From Bin80 sp964503085 (GTDB taxonomy: Bacteria > Bacteroidota > Rhodothermia > Rhodothermales > Bin80), in the NCBI GenBank assembly GCA_964503085.1, contig CAZCYQ010000001.1, positions 1 through 64,000 on the forward strand: 64,000 nt of DNA. Reading direction: 5' to 3'. Below, in pieces: positions 63,371 through 64,000 of the stretch (position 1 is the first letter of the stretch; the number at the start of each line of letters is the position of its first letter). The notes beneath the pieces are model-generated. The model did no database searches and had not been told where the DNA came from. It saw only the letters and a program-made list of their open reading frames with translations. Position numbers and translations under genes: made by a program.

Positions 63371-64000
63371 TCAGTCTGCGGGGCGTCGAGAGCTTTGCAA
63401 CTGAACGGGGACTTTATTGCGCCGCATGCGAAGATTCAGTAGCTCCACCAGGAGTGAGAAGGCTATTGCGAAGTAGAGATATCCCTTAGGGATATGCAGT
63501 TCAAAGCCTTCGGCGATCAACGCCATGCCGATCAATAGCAAGAACGACAGCGCAAGAATCTTGATGGTCGGGTTTTTCTCAATAAACCTTGAGATTGAAC
63601 CGGCCGAAACCATCATTACGATGATTGCGATAACAATGGCTATAATCATAATCTCCACCCGATCGGCCATGCCCACTGCCGTGATCACAGAGTCCAGAGA
63701 AAAGACAATATCCAGGAGCAGGATCTGGATAATCACATGGGAAAAAGAAGCTACGACCGCCTTCTTATGCGAAGATTCAGGTACCTCAAGTTTGTCGTGA
63801 ATTTCATGCGTGGCCTTGGCCAGCAGGAAAAGCCCGCCGCCGACGAGGATCAGGTCCCGTCCAGAGATATCCTGACCAAGTACCTCAAACAGCGTGGCCT
63901 CAAGGCGCATGATCCAATTCAGTGACAACAACAGTACAATGCGGCCAAACATCGCGAGCGCCAATCCCAGAAAACGGGCACGCGGTTGCTGGTCCTCGGG
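63371..64000 (-). CDS. TerC-family membrane protein (5' end beyond the window)
   Basis: The frame is open to the last base of the window, so the start is missing. The 210 visible residues hold five or more membrane helices with the family signature DIVFSLDSVITAVGM (conserved Asp pair) and LLLIGMALIAEGFELHIPKGYLYFAIAFS. TerC/YoaE-type proteins are linked to manganese or tellurite handling and may act in co-translocational metal loading. A short basic tail (LRMRRNKVPVQLQSSRRPAD) ends the protein. Confidence 0.9.
   Translation of the reverse strand, partial: PEDQQPRARFLGLALAMFGRIVLLLSLNWIMRLEATLFEVLGQDISGRDLILVGGGLFLLAKATHEIHDKLEVPESSHKKAVVASFSHVIIQILLLDIVFSLDSVITAVGMADRVEIMIIAIVIAIIVMMVSAGSISRFIEKNPTIKILALSFLLLIGMALIAEGFELHIPKGYLYFAIAFSLLVELLNLRMRRNKVPVQLQSSRRPAD

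Overview
Chromosomal window of a Gram-negative bacterium from the Bacteroidota/Rhodothermota (FCB) side of the tree. Support comes from several lipoproteins, an Omp85 outer-membrane protein, six-bladed beta-propeller lipoproteins with small Cys-rich peptides, a proline-tailed SecG, HrcA/CIRCE-type groESL control, a heme A pathway (ctaA-ctaB) and a sulfatase plus Gfo/Idh/MocA plus PVC-type dehydrogenase repertoire seen in marine polysaccharide degraders. A marine or host-associated Rhodothermales-like organism is my inference; the window holds no 16S rRNA gene and I found no tRNA.

Layout. 1-2390: tail of an outer-membrane protein, then a leftward operon of two 7-cysteine secreted peptides, a propeller lipoprotein and a membrane-anchored CPYC thiol protein; three of its four genes look damaged. 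2782-14000: aminotransferase, a leftward operon (PEP-hydrolase-like TIM barrel, cupin, dehydrogenase/cupredoxin/ThuA fusion), methyltransferase, second propeller, Tat-exported oxidoreductase and sulfatase. 14044-20186: housekeeping genes aroB, htrA, fumC, panC and a WG-repeat protein. 20398-25226: an accessory island bounded by a direct repeat of about 655 bp that copies the WG-gene 3' end through to the rlmN 3' end. It contains an integrase remnant, an intact IS630-type element, two members of a small lipoprotein family and a decayed TPR gene. 25846-36142: rlmN, third propeller with an overlapping membrane stub, lipocalin-like protein, ctaB/ctaA, a phosphohexomutase, groEL/groES with CIRCE, and two membrane proteins. 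36562-45803: a 1569-aa DUF4011/SF1 helicase-nuclease that may be a defence gene, sulfatase, DUF4268 protein and Sel1-repeat protein. 45912-57628: mutY, Omp85, rsmE, secG, RNase P RNA, zinc-ribbon coiled coil, Nif3, RpiB-like, MFS, serA, acyltransferase and glutamate dehydrogenase. 57966-64000: structured leader and cation/proton antiporter, a third member of the small lipoprotein family, TPR-thioredoxin lipoprotein and a TerC protein cut by the window end.

Most interesting items: the peptide/propeller/thiol operon with lesions at both peptide starts; a small lipoprotein family with a C-x15/16-C-x7-C...PC pattern present three times; the repeat-bounded island, whose flanking copies show a gene-conversion-like identity pattern; and the large helicase-nuclease.
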